Source of the DNA: Pimelobacter simplex
GTDB lineage: Bacteria > Actinomycetota > Actinomycetes > Propionibacteriales > Nocardioidaceae
Direction: 5' to 3'
Assembly (NCBI RefSeq): GCF_024662235.1
Contig: NZ_CP096276.1
Coordinates: 4,154,001 to 4,218,000, forward strand
Length of the DNA stretch: 64,000 bases
A program made the translations under genes and the position numbers. This document shows, one piece after another, positions 34,299-43,450 of this stretch (position 1 is its first letter; each line of letters begins with the position of its first letter). The notes beneath the pieces are model-generated. The model was not told the origin of the DNA and did not search any database. It was given only the letters and a program-made list of their open reading frames with translations.

Positions 34299-34313
34299 CC
34301 CCCAATTTGTGGG
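34299..34313. promoter_or_regulatory. AT-core palindrome (site c) between wzz-like gene and the giant PKD protein gene
   Basis: CCCCCAATTTGTGGG lies in the 239-bp divergent region, 145 bp before the plus-strand gene and 87 bp before the minus-strand one. A CCTAGGG element follows at 34343-34349. The rest of this gap shows no open frame of note. Confidence 0.45.
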
Positions 34314-34451
34314 AAGCCTGCGACCGCGAGCCGCGGAAAGCCCCTAGGGATGGGGGAATCCTGCCCAATATCGGTCATGCCCGCGCCAGGAGCGGTTGAC
34401 ACGATCGCAGGGCCCTCGGGACCGGGGGCCGTGCGAGTGCGGGGATGGGTG

Positions 34452-37400
34452 ATGCACATGTTTTCAGCCAGGATCAGTCGGCATCAACCGGTCCCCGGCC
34501 GGCTGCGGCGTCATGTCGCATGGCTGCTCGTCCCCATCACGGCAGCCGTGATGCTCGTCTCCGCACTCGCGCCACTACCGTTCCTCACGCCCGCCGCGCA
34601 GGCCGCGCCGGGCGCGGTCGACTTCGTCGCCTCGACGAGCACCGACGGCAACCGCACCGCACACACCGTGCGGGTCCCGGCCGCCGCCCAGACCGGTGAC
34701 GTGCTCGTCCTGGCCCTCACCACCAACTCGTCGACCAGCACGATCGCCGACCTGTCCGGGTGGCAGCTCCTCGCCAGCCGCGACGGCAACGGCGTGCGCA
34801 GCCGGCTCTGGAGCCGGATCGCCACGGCCGGCGACCCGAACGCCAACGTCACCGTCACGACGAGCGCCGCGGCCAAGTCGGTGATCGCGGTGAGCGTCTA
34901 CCGCAGCACCGGCGCCTCTCCGTCGGTGACCGCGGTCGCCGGTGGCACGGACGCGTCCGGCACCACCCACGTCGCGCCGGCGATCCCGGTCGCCGCGGCG
35001 GGCTCCTGGGTGCTGGGCTACTGGTCGGAGAAGTCCTCGACCGACACCACCTGGACCCTGCCCGCCGGGACGACGTCCCGCGGCACCGACGCGACCACCG
35101 GCAGCGGCAAGGTCAGCGCCGCGTGGGGAGACTCCGGCGCAGCCGTCGCCACCGGCACGGCCGCCGCCCGCACCGCCACCACCAGCACGACGGCGTCCCG
35201 CTCGGCGACGTTCTCCGTCGTCATCAGTCCCGGCGACCTCACCGACAACGCGCCGACCGCCGCGTTCACCGCGAGCTGCAACGCGCTCGTCTGCGCGTTC
35301 GACGCGTCCGGCTCCGACGACCCGGACGGCGACACCCTGACCTACGCCTGGACCTTCGGCGACGGCGGCACCGGGACCGGGCGCACGCCCAGCCACACCT
35401 ACGCCTCGGCCGGGCAGCGCACGGTCACCCTGACCGTCAGCGACGGCAGCCACCAGGACTCGACGACCCGCCAGGTCAACCCCGACACCGCCGTCACCTC
35501 CGGTCAGATCACCTATGTCGGCTCGGCGAGCACCGCCGGCAACCGGCCCGGTCACTCGGTGACGATCCCCGCCTCCGTCGAACCCGGCGACCGGCTCCTC
35601 CTCTTCCTCACCACCAACTCCACCGCGACCGCGATCGACAACCTCGACGGCTGGACGCAGCTCCAAACCCGCGACGGCAACGGCATCCGCGGGCGCGCGT
35701 GGACGCGCAGCGCGACGGCGGCCGACGCCGGCCGGACCGTGACCGTCACGACCGGCAGCACCTACGTGAAGTCCGTGCTGACGGTGGCCGCCTACCGCAG
35801 CACCGGCACGGCCGTGGTCGGGGCGTCCGCCCTGGGGGGTGCGGACGCCTCGGCCACCAGCCACACCACGCCGGCCGTCACCGCGGCCCACGCGAACTCG
35901 TGGCTGGTCAGCCTGTGGAGCGAGAAGTCCTCCACCGACACCACGTGGAGCCTGCCGGCCGGTACGCCGACGCGCACCCAGGCCGCCGCCACCGGCACCG
36001 GCAAGGTCAGCGGCATCCTCGGCGACTCCGCGGGCGCCGTGCCCGTCGGCCCGCTCGCCGGCAGGACCGCGACGACGAGCACCTCGGTCTCGCGCTCGAT
36101 GCTCTTCTCGATCGTGCTCGACCCGGGCACCGACGCGACCGGCACCAACGAGCCGCCCGTCGCGGAGTTCTCGACGGGGTGCGCGGGCCTGACCTGCGAG
36201 ATGGACGCCGCCCACTCGTTCGACCCGGACAAGGACGCGCTCACCTACAGCTGGACCTTCGGCGACGGCCAGACCGGGACCGGCGTCAACCCGTCCCACA
36301 CCTACGCCACCCCCGGCACCCGGACCGTGACCCTGACCGTCAACGACGGCAACGGCCACACCGACCAGGCGACGAGCAGCGCGACCGCGGTGCCCGCGGA
36401 CCCGCCTCCGGGCCACACCGCGCTGGTTCCCGACACCCCGCGCACCAACCAGCCCACCATCACCGACGGTGAGATCTGGGACATCGAGGTCGTCGGCAAC
36501 CGGGTCTACATCGCGGGCACCTTCACCTCGATCCGCCAGCCCAACAACGGCGCGGTGATCAACCAGGCCGGGCTGGCGGCGTACAACTGGAGCACGGGGC
36601 AGGTCGACACCGCCTTCCGGCCGACGTTCACCAACGGCGGCGTGGACGCGGTCGAGGCCTCGCCCGACGGCACCAAGCTCTACATCTCCGGCAACTTCGG
36701 CACGGTCAACGGCCAGGCCAAGAAGGCCATCGCCCGGATCGATCCCGCCACCGGTGCGCCGATCGCGGGCTTCACCGCCAACGCCAACGGCAAGGTCAAC
36801 GAGCTCGCGGTCACCAACTCCACCGTGTACGCCGGCGGCCGGTTCACCACCATCAACAACGTGCCGCGCAGTGCCCTCGCCGCCGTCGACGGCGTCACCG
36901 GAGCGGTCCGCACGGACTTCGTCCTCAACATCACCGGCGGCATCGGCACCAACGGCGAGCTCGCGGTGCAGCGGCTCAAGCTGAGCCACGACGAGGGCCG
37001 GCTGCTGGTCGTGCACACCGGCCGCCAGGTCAACGGCCAGAACCGCTACGGCGTCGCGATCATCAACACGCGCACCAACAAGCTGACGCCGTGGAAGAGC
37101 ACGCTGTGGGAGGACAACCTCCAGTTCGTCGGCGGCATCCAGCGCGCCTACGGCGGCGACATCGGACCGGACGACTCCTACTTCGTCGTCACCAGCGGCT
37201 CCGGCGGCGACCGCCCGCCGATCAACGACACCGTCATCGCGTTCAAGCTCGACAACGACAGCAACGCCCAGCCGATGTGGATCTCGCGGCACTTCGACTC
37301 CGTGTACTCCGTCGCGGCGACCGAGGCCGGCATCTACATCGGCGGCCACTTCCAGTGGGCCGAGTCGGCGACGGCGCCGAAGCCGTGGCCGGGCCTGGAC

Positions 37401-39968
37401 GACGTCGGCTACGGCACCGGGCAGGGGCTGTCGGCGTACGCGTTGGGCGACACGGTGGTCAAGCGCTTCCACCTCGCCGCGCTCGACCCCACGGACGGCC
37501 ACGGGCTCGAGTGGTTCGCGCCGTCGAACTCCTACGAGGGCGACAAGCACATCGAGGCGACCTCGCGCGGTCTGTTCGTCGGGGGTGACGGCAACACCAA
37601 GGGCGGCTACAACGTCGGCCGCATCGCGTTCTTCGACTTCGCCAACGTGCCCGCGCAGAACGGCACCCAGACGGTGATCAGCACCCCGATCGAGGGCCGG
37701 ATCGAGCCCGTCGACGAGCCCTACGAGATCACCGGCACGGCCACCGCGGCGTCCGGGATCAACCGGGTCGAGATCGAGGTCATGGACCGCAACACCAACC
37801 GCTACCTCAACGACGACCTGACCACCTGGGGCAGCACGACGAGCAACACGATCAACGCCACCCTCGACCCCGGCACCGGTACGTCGCGCACCTGGCGGCT
37901 CCCGCTCACGATGACCGCCAACCGCGAGCTCCTGGTGCGCGCCCGCGCGGTCGCGACCAACGGCACCGCGGACAACACCAAGGCCACGAAGAAGTACGAG
38001 ACCTTCGGCACGAGCGACCGGACGCCGACGACCAGCATCACCGGACCGCCGAGCCCGCTGAGCCAGCTGACGTTCACGATCACCGGATCCGCCGCCGACG
38101 ACATCGGCGTCAACGGGGTCAGCTTCACGCTGCGCGACAGCCAGAACCGCTACCTCCAGGACGACGGCACGGTGTCGGGCACCTACCACACCTTCCAGGT
38201 GACCCCGGACGTCGTCGGCGCGACCAGCACGACCTGGTCCTACGAGGTCACGGTCCCCTACGAGGACGAGTGGTGGGCGCAGGCCCGGTCCAGCGACACC
38301 GCGGGCCAGTCCTCGCTCGACACCGCCGACCGGCGCTGGATCGTGACCGAGAACGGCCAGCCGCCGTCGGTCTCGATCGCCCAGCCGGCCACCATGGTGC
38401 CGCCGACCACCGCCCAGCCGGTGACGGTGACCCCCGGCCAGCCGCTGACCTTCTCGGGATCGGCGAACGACGACCAGGCGCTCAACAAGGTCTCGATCAC
38501 GCTGCGCAACAACTCGACCGGCGAGCGCCTCGCGGCCGACGGATCGTGGGGCACCAACGTGATCGCCGGGTCCTACCGGGTCTCGCCGGTCAACCTCAAC
38601 CAGGCGAGCTACAACTGGAGCTACACGACGCCGTTCAACCTGAGCCCCGGGTCCTACTCGTTCACGGTCAGCGCCGAGGACCAGATCGGCCTCACCACGT
38701 CGTCGAGCAACCAGGGCCGGCTCACGCTCAACGCCACCATCCCCGGTGACAACCCGCCGAACGCCACCATCACGCCGACCGGGACGATCACCGGCCAGCA
38801 GGTGCTGCTGCTGAACCTGGCCGGCAACGCCACCGACGACAAGGGCGTGGCGCGGGTCGGCGTGGCCGTGCGCGACGCGGACACCAGCCGCTACCTCCAG
38901 CCCAACGGCACGATGTCGGCGTCCTTCGCCACGCTCGACGCCACCCTGGCCAACCCGGGGGCGACGAGCACCGGCTGGACGCTCAACGTCGCGCTGCCGA
39001 CACAGGGCGACTGGAACGTCGCGGCGTACGCCTGGGACAACGCCGGGCAGCAGGACCCGTCGACGAACGGCGCCACCGCGCGCTACCCGATCTACCCGGG
39101 CGACCAGCCGCCGGTGATGAACGAGGCGCTGCTCAGCCCGACCGAGGGGACCGAGTTCCCCGACGGCAAGATCTTCGTCAGCGGCCGCGCCGAGGACGAC
39201 CAGGCGATGCAGGAGGTCGACGTCGCGATCGTCAACGCGGCCGGCCAGTACATGAGCTCGTCGGGCACGTTCATCAGCACCAGCGCCAGCTGGCGCACGG
39301 CGTTCCTCAACAGCCCCGGCACACCCGGCTCGAACTTCTCCTACACGACGCCGGTGATCCCGGCCGGGGCCTACACCGTCCGGGTGCGGGCGATCGACCA
39401 GCACAACTTCGTCAGCGTGATCTACGAGCGCCACGCGACCGTCACGCACCCGCCCAACAACCCGCCGGTGGCCAGCTTCACGGTCAGCTGCACCAACAAC
39501 GTCTGCGCCTTCGACGCCCGCGGCTCGACCGACGAGAACGCCGCCACGCTGACCTACTCGTGGGCCTTCGGCAACGGCAGCGGCAGCGGACCGGTCCCGA
39601 CCCGGACCTACACCGCCCCCGGCACCTTCACGGTGGTCCTCACCGCCCGCGACGAGTGGGGAGACGTCGGCACCGCGACGCAGACCGTCACGATCACCAC
39701 GCCGCCCGGCAACCGGGCCCCGGTCGCGGTGCTCAACCCGCCCGCCTGCTCGAACCTGTCGTGCAACTTCTCCGCGGTCGGCTCGGCCGACCCGGACACC
39801 GGCGACACGATCTCCTACCGCTGGCAGTGGGGCGACGGGACGGCCGACTCGACGTCGACCTCGCCGGCGCACACCTTCCCGGCCGCCGGCACCTACCCGG
39901 TCCGGCTGATCGTCACCGACGGCTGGGGCGCCGCGACGACCACGACCCGGTCGGTCACCGTTCCGTAA
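34452..39968 (+). CDS. Giant secreted multidomain protein: PKD, novel repeat module, beta-propeller
   Basis: An 1838-aa exported protein. The signal peptide spans residues 1-51 with cleavage after AQA. Domain order: module M copy 1 (about 55-260), PKD (265-345), module M copy 2 (350-560), PKD (566-650), delta-60-like propeller (656-1070), five Ig-like repeats of about 115-125 residues (1073-1665), and two PKD domains (1668-1838). Each PKD has a Cys-x4-Cys pair near its start, probably a disulfide. Module M carries conserved GDxLLLxLTTNS, DGNGxRxRxW and WSEKSSTDTTW features. No sortase motif or final membrane helix is present, so retention must be by another means. It lies between polysaccharide genes and may be a matrix or adhesion protein. 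ATG 34452 was chosen over ATG 34458 without strong evidence. Confidence 0.83.
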   Translation: MHMFSARISRHQPVPGRLRRHVAWLLVPITAAVMLVSALAPLPFLTPAAQAAPGAVDFVASTSTDGNRTAHTVRVPAAAQTGDVLVLALTTNSSTSTIADLSGWQLLASRDGNGVRSRLWSRIATAGDPNANVTVTTSAAAKSVIAVSVYRSTGASPSVTAVAGGTDASGTTHVAPAIPVAAAGSWVLGYWSEKSSTDTTWTLPAGTTSRGTDATTGSGKVSAAWGDSGAAVATGTAAARTATTSTTASRSATFSVVISPGDLTDNAPTAAFTASCNALVCAFDASGSDDPDGDTLTYAWTFGDGGTGTGRTPSHTYASAGQRTVTLTVSDGSHQDSTTRQVNPDTAVTSGQITYVGSASTAGNRPGHSVTIPASVEPGDRLLLFLTTNSTATAIDNLDGWTQLQTRDGNGIRGRAWTRSATAADAGRTVTVTTGSTYVKSVLTVAAYRSTGTAVVGASALGGADASATSHTTPAVTAAHANSWLVSLWSEKSSTDTTWSLPAGTPTRTQAAATGTGKVSGILGDSAGAVPVGPLAGRTATTSTSVSRSMLFSIVLDPGTDATGTNEPPVAEFSTGCAGLTCEMDAAHSFDPDKDALTYSWTFGDGQTGTGVNPSHTYATPGTRTVTLTVNDGNGHTDQATSSATAVPADPPPGHTALVPDTPRTNQPTITDGEIWDIEVVGNRVYIAGTFTSIRQPNNGAVINQAGLAAYNWSTGQVDTAFRPTFTNGGVDAVEASPDGTKLYISGNFGTVNGQAKKAIARIDPATGAPIAGFTANANGKVNELAVTNSTVYAGGRFTTINNVPRSALAAVDGVTGAVRTDFVLNITGGIGTNGELAVQRLKLSHDEGRLLVVHTGRQVNGQNRYGVAIINTRTNKLTPWKSTLWEDNLQFVGGIQRAYGGDIGPDDSYFVVTSGSGGDRPPINDTVIAFKLDNDSNAQPMWISRHFDSVYSVAATEAGIYIGGHFQWAESATAPKPWPGLDDVGYGTGQGLSAYALGDTVVKRFHLAALDPTDGHGLEWFAPSNSYEGDKHIEATSRGLFVGGDGNTKGGYNVGRIAFFDFANVPAQNGTQTVISTPIEGRIEPVDEPYEITGTATAASGINRVEIEVMDRNTNRYLNDDLTTWGSTTSNTINATLDPGTGTSRTWRLPLTMTANRELLVRARAVATNGTADNTKATKKYETFGTSDRTPTTSITGPPSPLSQLTFTITGSAADDIGVNGVSFTLRDSQNRYLQDDGTVSGTYHTFQVTPDVVGATSTTWSYEVTVPYEDEWWAQARSSDTAGQSSLDTADRRWIVTENGQPPSVSIAQPATMVPPTTAQPVTVTPGQPLTFSGSANDDQALNKVSITLRNNSTGERLAADGSWGTNVIAGSYRVSPVNLNQASYNWSYTTPFNLSPGSYSFTVSAEDQIGLTTSSSNQGRLTLNATIPGDNPPNATITPTGTITGQQVLLLNLAGNATDDKGVARVGVAVRDADTSRYLQPNGTMSASFATLDATLANPGATSTGWTLNVALPTQGDWNVAAYAWDNAGQQDPSTNGATARYPIYPGDQPPVMNEALLSPTEGTEFPDGKIFVSGRAEDDQAMQEVDVAIVNAAGQYMSSSGTFISTSASWRTAFLNSPGTPGSNFSYTTPVIPAGAYTVRVRAIDQHNFVSVIYERHATVTHPPNNPPVASFTVSCTNNVCAFDARGSTDENAATLTYSWAFGNGSGSGPVPTRTYTAPGTFTVVLTARDEWGDVGTATQTVTITTPPGNRAPVAVLNPPACSNLSCNFSAVGSADPDTGDTISYRWQWGDGTADSTSTSPAHTFPAAGTYPVRLIVTDGWGAATTTTRSVTVP

Positions 39969-39982
39969 GGTTGTCAGCGACA

Positions 39983-40036
39983 TCCAATTGTGGTGAAGAT
40001 GCTCGACAAGTCGGGCTCAAAACCCAAAAATTAGGG
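39983..40036. promoter_or_regulatory. Two AT-core palindromes (site d) upstream of the sensor kinase
   Basis: TCCAATTGTGGTGA (39983-39996) and CCCAAAAATTAGGG (40023-40036) lie in the 120-bp gap before the kinase gene. The first aligns closely with site c and the second with site a. Two copies at the regulator's own promoter would fit autoregulation. Confidence 0.5.
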
Positions 40037-40088
40037 ACGTTCCGGCGTTCCGGGTGCACTCCCGCGAGTGCCGCGCATAATCGGCTGC

Positions 40089-41720
40089 ATGGCGAGTCCG
40101 CATCCGGATCGTCAGTCCCGTCACCAGCGCACGGTGAACTCTCGGGCGGTCACTCGACGACGGTCCTTTACCCAGATCGGGGCAAGCGCGCCCCCACAAA
40201 GTCAGCACTGGCCGGCCGGCCAGGGGCTCTCCCGCCTCGCACGTCCCTCGCCCCTCGGGTGGACGCTGCTGCTGACCGCCCTGATGCTGCACCCGTACGC
40301 CGTCCTGCTCCTGCAGAGCCCGACCCTCGACCCGATGGCCGCGGCGGGTGGCGTGTGCATGGTGCTCGCCGAGCTCGTCCTGCTCGGCAGCGCGCAGGTG
40401 CTGACGTTCGACGCCCGCATCGACCCGAACCTGATGCGCTCGAGGCTCGCGGCCGCAGCCGCGCTCGTCGCGGTCCAGGACCTGCCGCTCATCGTGTGGG
40501 CCCTCGCCGACCCGAGCCAGACCGGGCAGACCTACCGCCTCTCGCTCGGCCAGTTCGTCACGTTGGCCGCGGTCCTGGCGCTCGTCGCGCACGGCGCCCG
40601 CGGCACCCGGCTGCCCCGCATGAACCCGATGGCCACCGGGCTGCTGCTCGGCCTCCTGGTGCTGGGCGTGCGGCTCACGCTGATCCTGACCGGCTTCTCG
40701 GCGTACCTCGACATCCACCGGCCCCTCGACATGGTCATGATCACCGCGACCGCCGGGCTCATCGTCCTGATGTTCATCCAGCTCGTGCGCTCGCCGCTGC
40801 CGCACTGGGCGGCGCTGCGGGTCGGGACCGGGATCGTGCTGCTGTTCGTGGCCCGGCTGTGGGCGAGCATCCTCGAGGCACCGACGCCACCGCCGATCAC
40901 GGTCATCGCCCTGGTCCTGTGCAACGCGCTGATCCTGACCACGGTGAACAGCCTGCTGTTCGCCACCCTGACCGACACCCGGGACCGCGAGTCCCTCCTG
41001 CTGCACCGGGCCGCCGTCGCCGAGGCCACCGTGCAGCACGACCGCGAGGTCGTGCACGAGGTCCGCGCCGCGACCGCCGGCATCGTCGCCGGGGTGCACC
41101 TGCTGGCCAGCGACCAGGTCCCACCCGGGCCACGTCGCGACGCCCTGCAGCGGATGGTCGACGTCGAGGCCGAACGGCTGCGCCGGCGGGTCGCCGACGA
41201 GCCCGAGGAGAGCGTCGCCCACCTCTCGGTCGACGACCTGGTCGAGCCGCTCGTCATCGCCCAGGAGGCCCTGGGCCACCGGGTCACCTGGCGTCCCGGC
41301 GGGCTGCACGTCGTCGGCCGGCACGACGGGATCACCGAGGTCCTCAACATCCTGCTCACCAATGCCCACCGGCACGCGCACGGCACCGCGACCACGGTCG
41401 CCTCCCGCGTCGTCGGGCGCGACGTCGAGATCCGGGTCTCCGACCACGGGCCGGGGATCGACCCCGCCCTGCGCTACCACCTCTTCCAGTGGGGCGCCCG
41501 CGGCACCTTCTCGACAGGCCAGGGCATCGGCCTGCAACGCGCCCACCGACTGATGCTCGAGCTCGGTGGCTCCCTGCGGCTCGGCTCCGGCCGGCCCGAT
41601 CGCGGTGCCACCTTCGTGGTCACCCTTCCGCACGCAGACACCGATGCCGACGTCGCCGCTCCCGCGCGTCCGCTTCGCCTCAGCTCCTCGGGCGAGCGAA
41701 CGACGGGAATGGCTGGATGA
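40089..41720 (+). CDS. Membrane sensor histidine kinase of the polysaccharide locus
   Basis: A 543-aa kinase with seven or eight membrane helices (about 55-300). A short cytoplasmic linker and a DHp-like helix follow, with H-box HDREVVHEVRAATAG near 325-340. The HATPase domain has an N-box (ILLTNAHRHAHG), DHGPGID G1 box and GQGIGLQRAH G2 box. An integral multi-helix sensor suggests detection of a membrane-associated signal. The stop overlaps the response-regulator start (ATGA). Upstream palindromes suggest control by that regulator or by the LuxR protein at 20097. Confidence 0.85.
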   Translation: MASPHPDRQSRHQRTVNSRAVTRRRSFTQIGASAPPQSQHWPAGQGLSRLARPSPLGWTLLLTALMLHPYAVLLLQSPTLDPMAAAGGVCMVLAELVLLGSAQVLTFDARIDPNLMRSRLAAAAALVAVQDLPLIVWALADPSQTGQTYRLSLGQFVTLAAVLALVAHGARGTRLPRMNPMATGLLLGLLVLGVRLTLILTGFSAYLDIHRPLDMVMITATAGLIVLMFIQLVRSPLPHWAALRVGTGIVLLFVARLWASILEAPTPPPITVIALVLCNALILTTVNSLLFATLTDTRDRESLLLHRAAVAEATVQHDREVVHEVRAATAGIVAGVHLLASDQVPPGPRRDALQRMVDVEAERLRRRVADEPEESVAHLSVDDLVEPLVIAQEALGHRVTWRPGGLHVVGRHDGITEVLNILLTNAHRHAHGTATTVASRVVGRDVEIRVSDHGPGIDPALRYHLFQWGARGTFSTGQGIGLQRAHRLMLELGGSLRLGSGRPDRGATFVVTLPHADTDADVAAPARPLRLSSSGERTTGMAG

Positions 41721-42403
41721 ACGGATCGCCTCACCGCCCGATGCGGATCACCATCATCGACGACCACGCACTGTTCGCCGAGTCCGTGGCCTTCACCCTC
41801 GAGGCCGAGGGCTACCTCGTCCGGCGGATCGACCTCGCCGACCACCACACCACGCTCGCCACGGTGCTCGCCGCGGCCGCCCGCAACGCACCCCGCATGG
41901 TGCTGCTCGACCTCAGCCTCGGCAGGCTCGGCGACGGCATGCGGCTCATCGCTCCCCTCAGCGCGACCGGTGCGGCCGTCATCGTGATCACCGGGAGCGT
42001 CGACCGCTCCCGGTGGGGCGAAGCGGTACGCCACGGCGCCAAGGCCGTCCTGCTCAAGACCTGTCCGCTGAGCGAGGTCATCGCGACCGTACGACGGGTC
42101 CGCGACGGGCTTCCCCTGATGACACCGGAGGAACGGGCCGCACTGATCGAGGTCGCACTGCACGACCGCGACGAGCTGCGCGACCTCCGCTCCCGGCTCG
42201 AACGGCTGACCCGCCGCGAGTCCGAGGTCCTCGGCGCCCTCATGACCGGCGCCCAGGTGCGGGAGATCGCGCGGTCCAGCGTGGTCTCCGAGGCGACCGT
42301 GCGCTCGCAGGTGAAGTCGATCCTCGCCAAGCTCGAGATGAGCTCGCAGATCGCCGCCGTGGGTGCGGCGTTCAAGGTCGGCTGGCACCCGCCCGAGCAC
42401 TGA
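41717..42403 (+). CDS. NarL/LuxR-family response regulator
   Basis: A 228-aa regulator with a complete receiver domain: acidic pair Asp15-Asp16, acceptor Asp65 in VLLDLSLG and Lys in VLLKTCPLSE. The LuxR helix-turn-helix contains LTRRESEVLGALMTGAQVREIA and EATVRSQVKSILAKLEM. It is coupled to the kinase gene. It probably controls the polysaccharide genes on both sides, with the recurring AT-core palindromes as candidate sites. Confidence 0.92.
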   Translation: MNGSPHRPMRITIIDDHALFAESVAFTLEAEGYLVRRIDLADHHTTLATVLAAAARNAPRMVLLDLSLGRLGDGMRLIAPLSATGAAVIVITGSVDRSRWGEAVRHGAKAVLLKTCPLSEVIATVRRVRDGLPLMTPEERAALIEVALHDRDELRDLRSRLERLTRRESEVLGALMTGAQVREIARSSVVSEATVRSQVKSILAKLEMSSQIAAVGAAFKVGWHPPEH

Positions 42404-42429
42404 CGCGGGGGCCGGAACGCCTGTCCCTA

Positions 42430-42445
42430 TGCCGCATTTGGGGCA
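42430..42445. promoter_or_regulatory. AT-core palindrome (site e) before the PssD-like gene
   Basis: TGCC GCATTTGG GGCA, with ATTTGGGG in its centre, lies 43 bp from the start codon. A CCTAGGGT element that could serve as a -10 box lies at 42466-42473. Confidence 0.5.
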
Positions 42446-42480
42446 TGTCGTCGTGCTCGCACCTCCCTAGGGTCTCTGCA

Positions 42481-42935
42481 TGCGCCTGTTGCTGGTCTCG
42501 TCCTCCGGAGGACATCTCGCCCAGCTCCTGTGCCTGCGCGGATGGTGGGAGAAGCACGACCGGCACTGGGTCACCTTCGACACCGAGGACGCCGTCGCCA
42601 AGCTGGAGGGCGAGGACGTCACCTGGGCGCACCACCCCACGACGCGCAACCTGCCGAACCTGCTGCGCAACACGGTCCAGGCGCGCGCCGTCCTCCGCCG
42701 CTTCGACCCGGACCTCGTCGTGACGACGGGGGCCGCGGTCGCGGTGCCGTACTTCTGGCTGGAGCACACACACCGGCACCACGCCCGGACCGTCTACCTC
42801 GAGGTCTACGACCGGATCGAGACGCCCACACTGACCGGGCGCCTGTGCCGGCCGGTCACCGACCTCTTCCTCGTGCAGTGGCCCGAGCAGCAGCAGCTCT
42901 ACCGCTCCTCCGTCGTGGTCGGTGGGCTGTGGTGA
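42481..42935 (+). CDS. PssD/Alg14-like glycosyltransferase subunit
   Basis: A 151-aa protein beginning with the LLLVSSSGGHLAQLL loop typical of Alg14/PssD. It has the DLVVTTGAAVAVPYFWLE block and a YLEVYDRIETPTLTGRL segment. Alg14/PssD recruits the catalytic partner to the membrane to add a sugar to a lipid-linked acceptor. The stop overlaps the PssE-like gene (GTGA), as expected for an obligate pair. It begins a three-gene operon. Confidence 0.88.
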
Positions 42936-43450
42936 GCCCGCCGCGCCGCCGTCCGCGCGAGGCTCCGCTCGTCGCGGTCCTCGTCGGCACCGATCACCAC
43001 CGCTTCGACCGGCTCGTCGCGTGGGCCGCGGATCTCCAGTACCAGGGCGCCTTCCGGGTCCACGTGCAGCACGGCGCCACCCCGCTCCCGCCGGCCATCA
43101 CCGGCTCCACGATGCTCGGCCCGGACGCGCTGGCGGAGCTCCTCGACCGCGCCGACGCGGTCGTCACCCATGCCGGTCCGGGCATGATCATGGACGCCCG
43201 CGAGCACGGGCACACGCCCATCGTCGTGCCCCGCGACCCGGCGCGGGGCGAGCACGTCGACGACCACCAGCAGCGCTTCGCCCGGTTCCTCGCCCGCAGC
43301 GGCACCATCGTGACGGCGTACGACGCCACGGAGCTGCGCGCCCGCCTCGACCTCGCCGTCCTGCTCGGCCACCCGCTCCCCGCGCACCGCGCGGCCTCTC
43401 CCACGCTCGCCCGTTTCGAGGCGCTGGTCGAGGACCTCGTGCACCGATGA
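42932..43450 (+). CDS. PssE/Alg13-like glycosyltransferase catalytic subunit
   Basis: A 172-aa protein with the Alg13/PssE C-terminal nucleotide-sugar site: ADAVVTHAGPGMIMDAREHGHTPIVVPRDP near residues 90-120 and VDDHQQRFARFL after it. It acts with the PssD-like partner to transfer a sugar from a UDP-sugar to an undecaprenyl-linked precursor. The GTG start lies inside the partner's stop codon. It overlaps the WbaP-like gene by four bases. Confidence 0.88.
   Translation: MSPPRRRPREAPLVAVLVGTDHHRFDRLVAWAADLQYQGAFRVHVQHGATPLPPAITGSTMLGPDALAELLDRADAVVTHAGPGMIMDAREHGHTPIVVPRDPARGEHVDDHQQRFARFLARSGTIVTAYDATELRARLDLAVLLGHPLPAHRAASPTLARFEALVEDLVHR

Noticed and set aside
34575..39983. Very long open frame on the minus strand opposite the giant PKD protein
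   Set aside because: It mirrors a high-GC coding gene; the plus-strand protein has clear signal peptide, PKD and propeller motifs, while the minus frame is low-complexity Arg/Gly/Val with no domains.
42922..43446. Upstream extension of the WbaP-like gene
   Set aside because: The extension reads Arg/Pro-rich sequence in another frame of the PssE-like gene; the transferase begins at ATG 43447 with an ATGA overlap.
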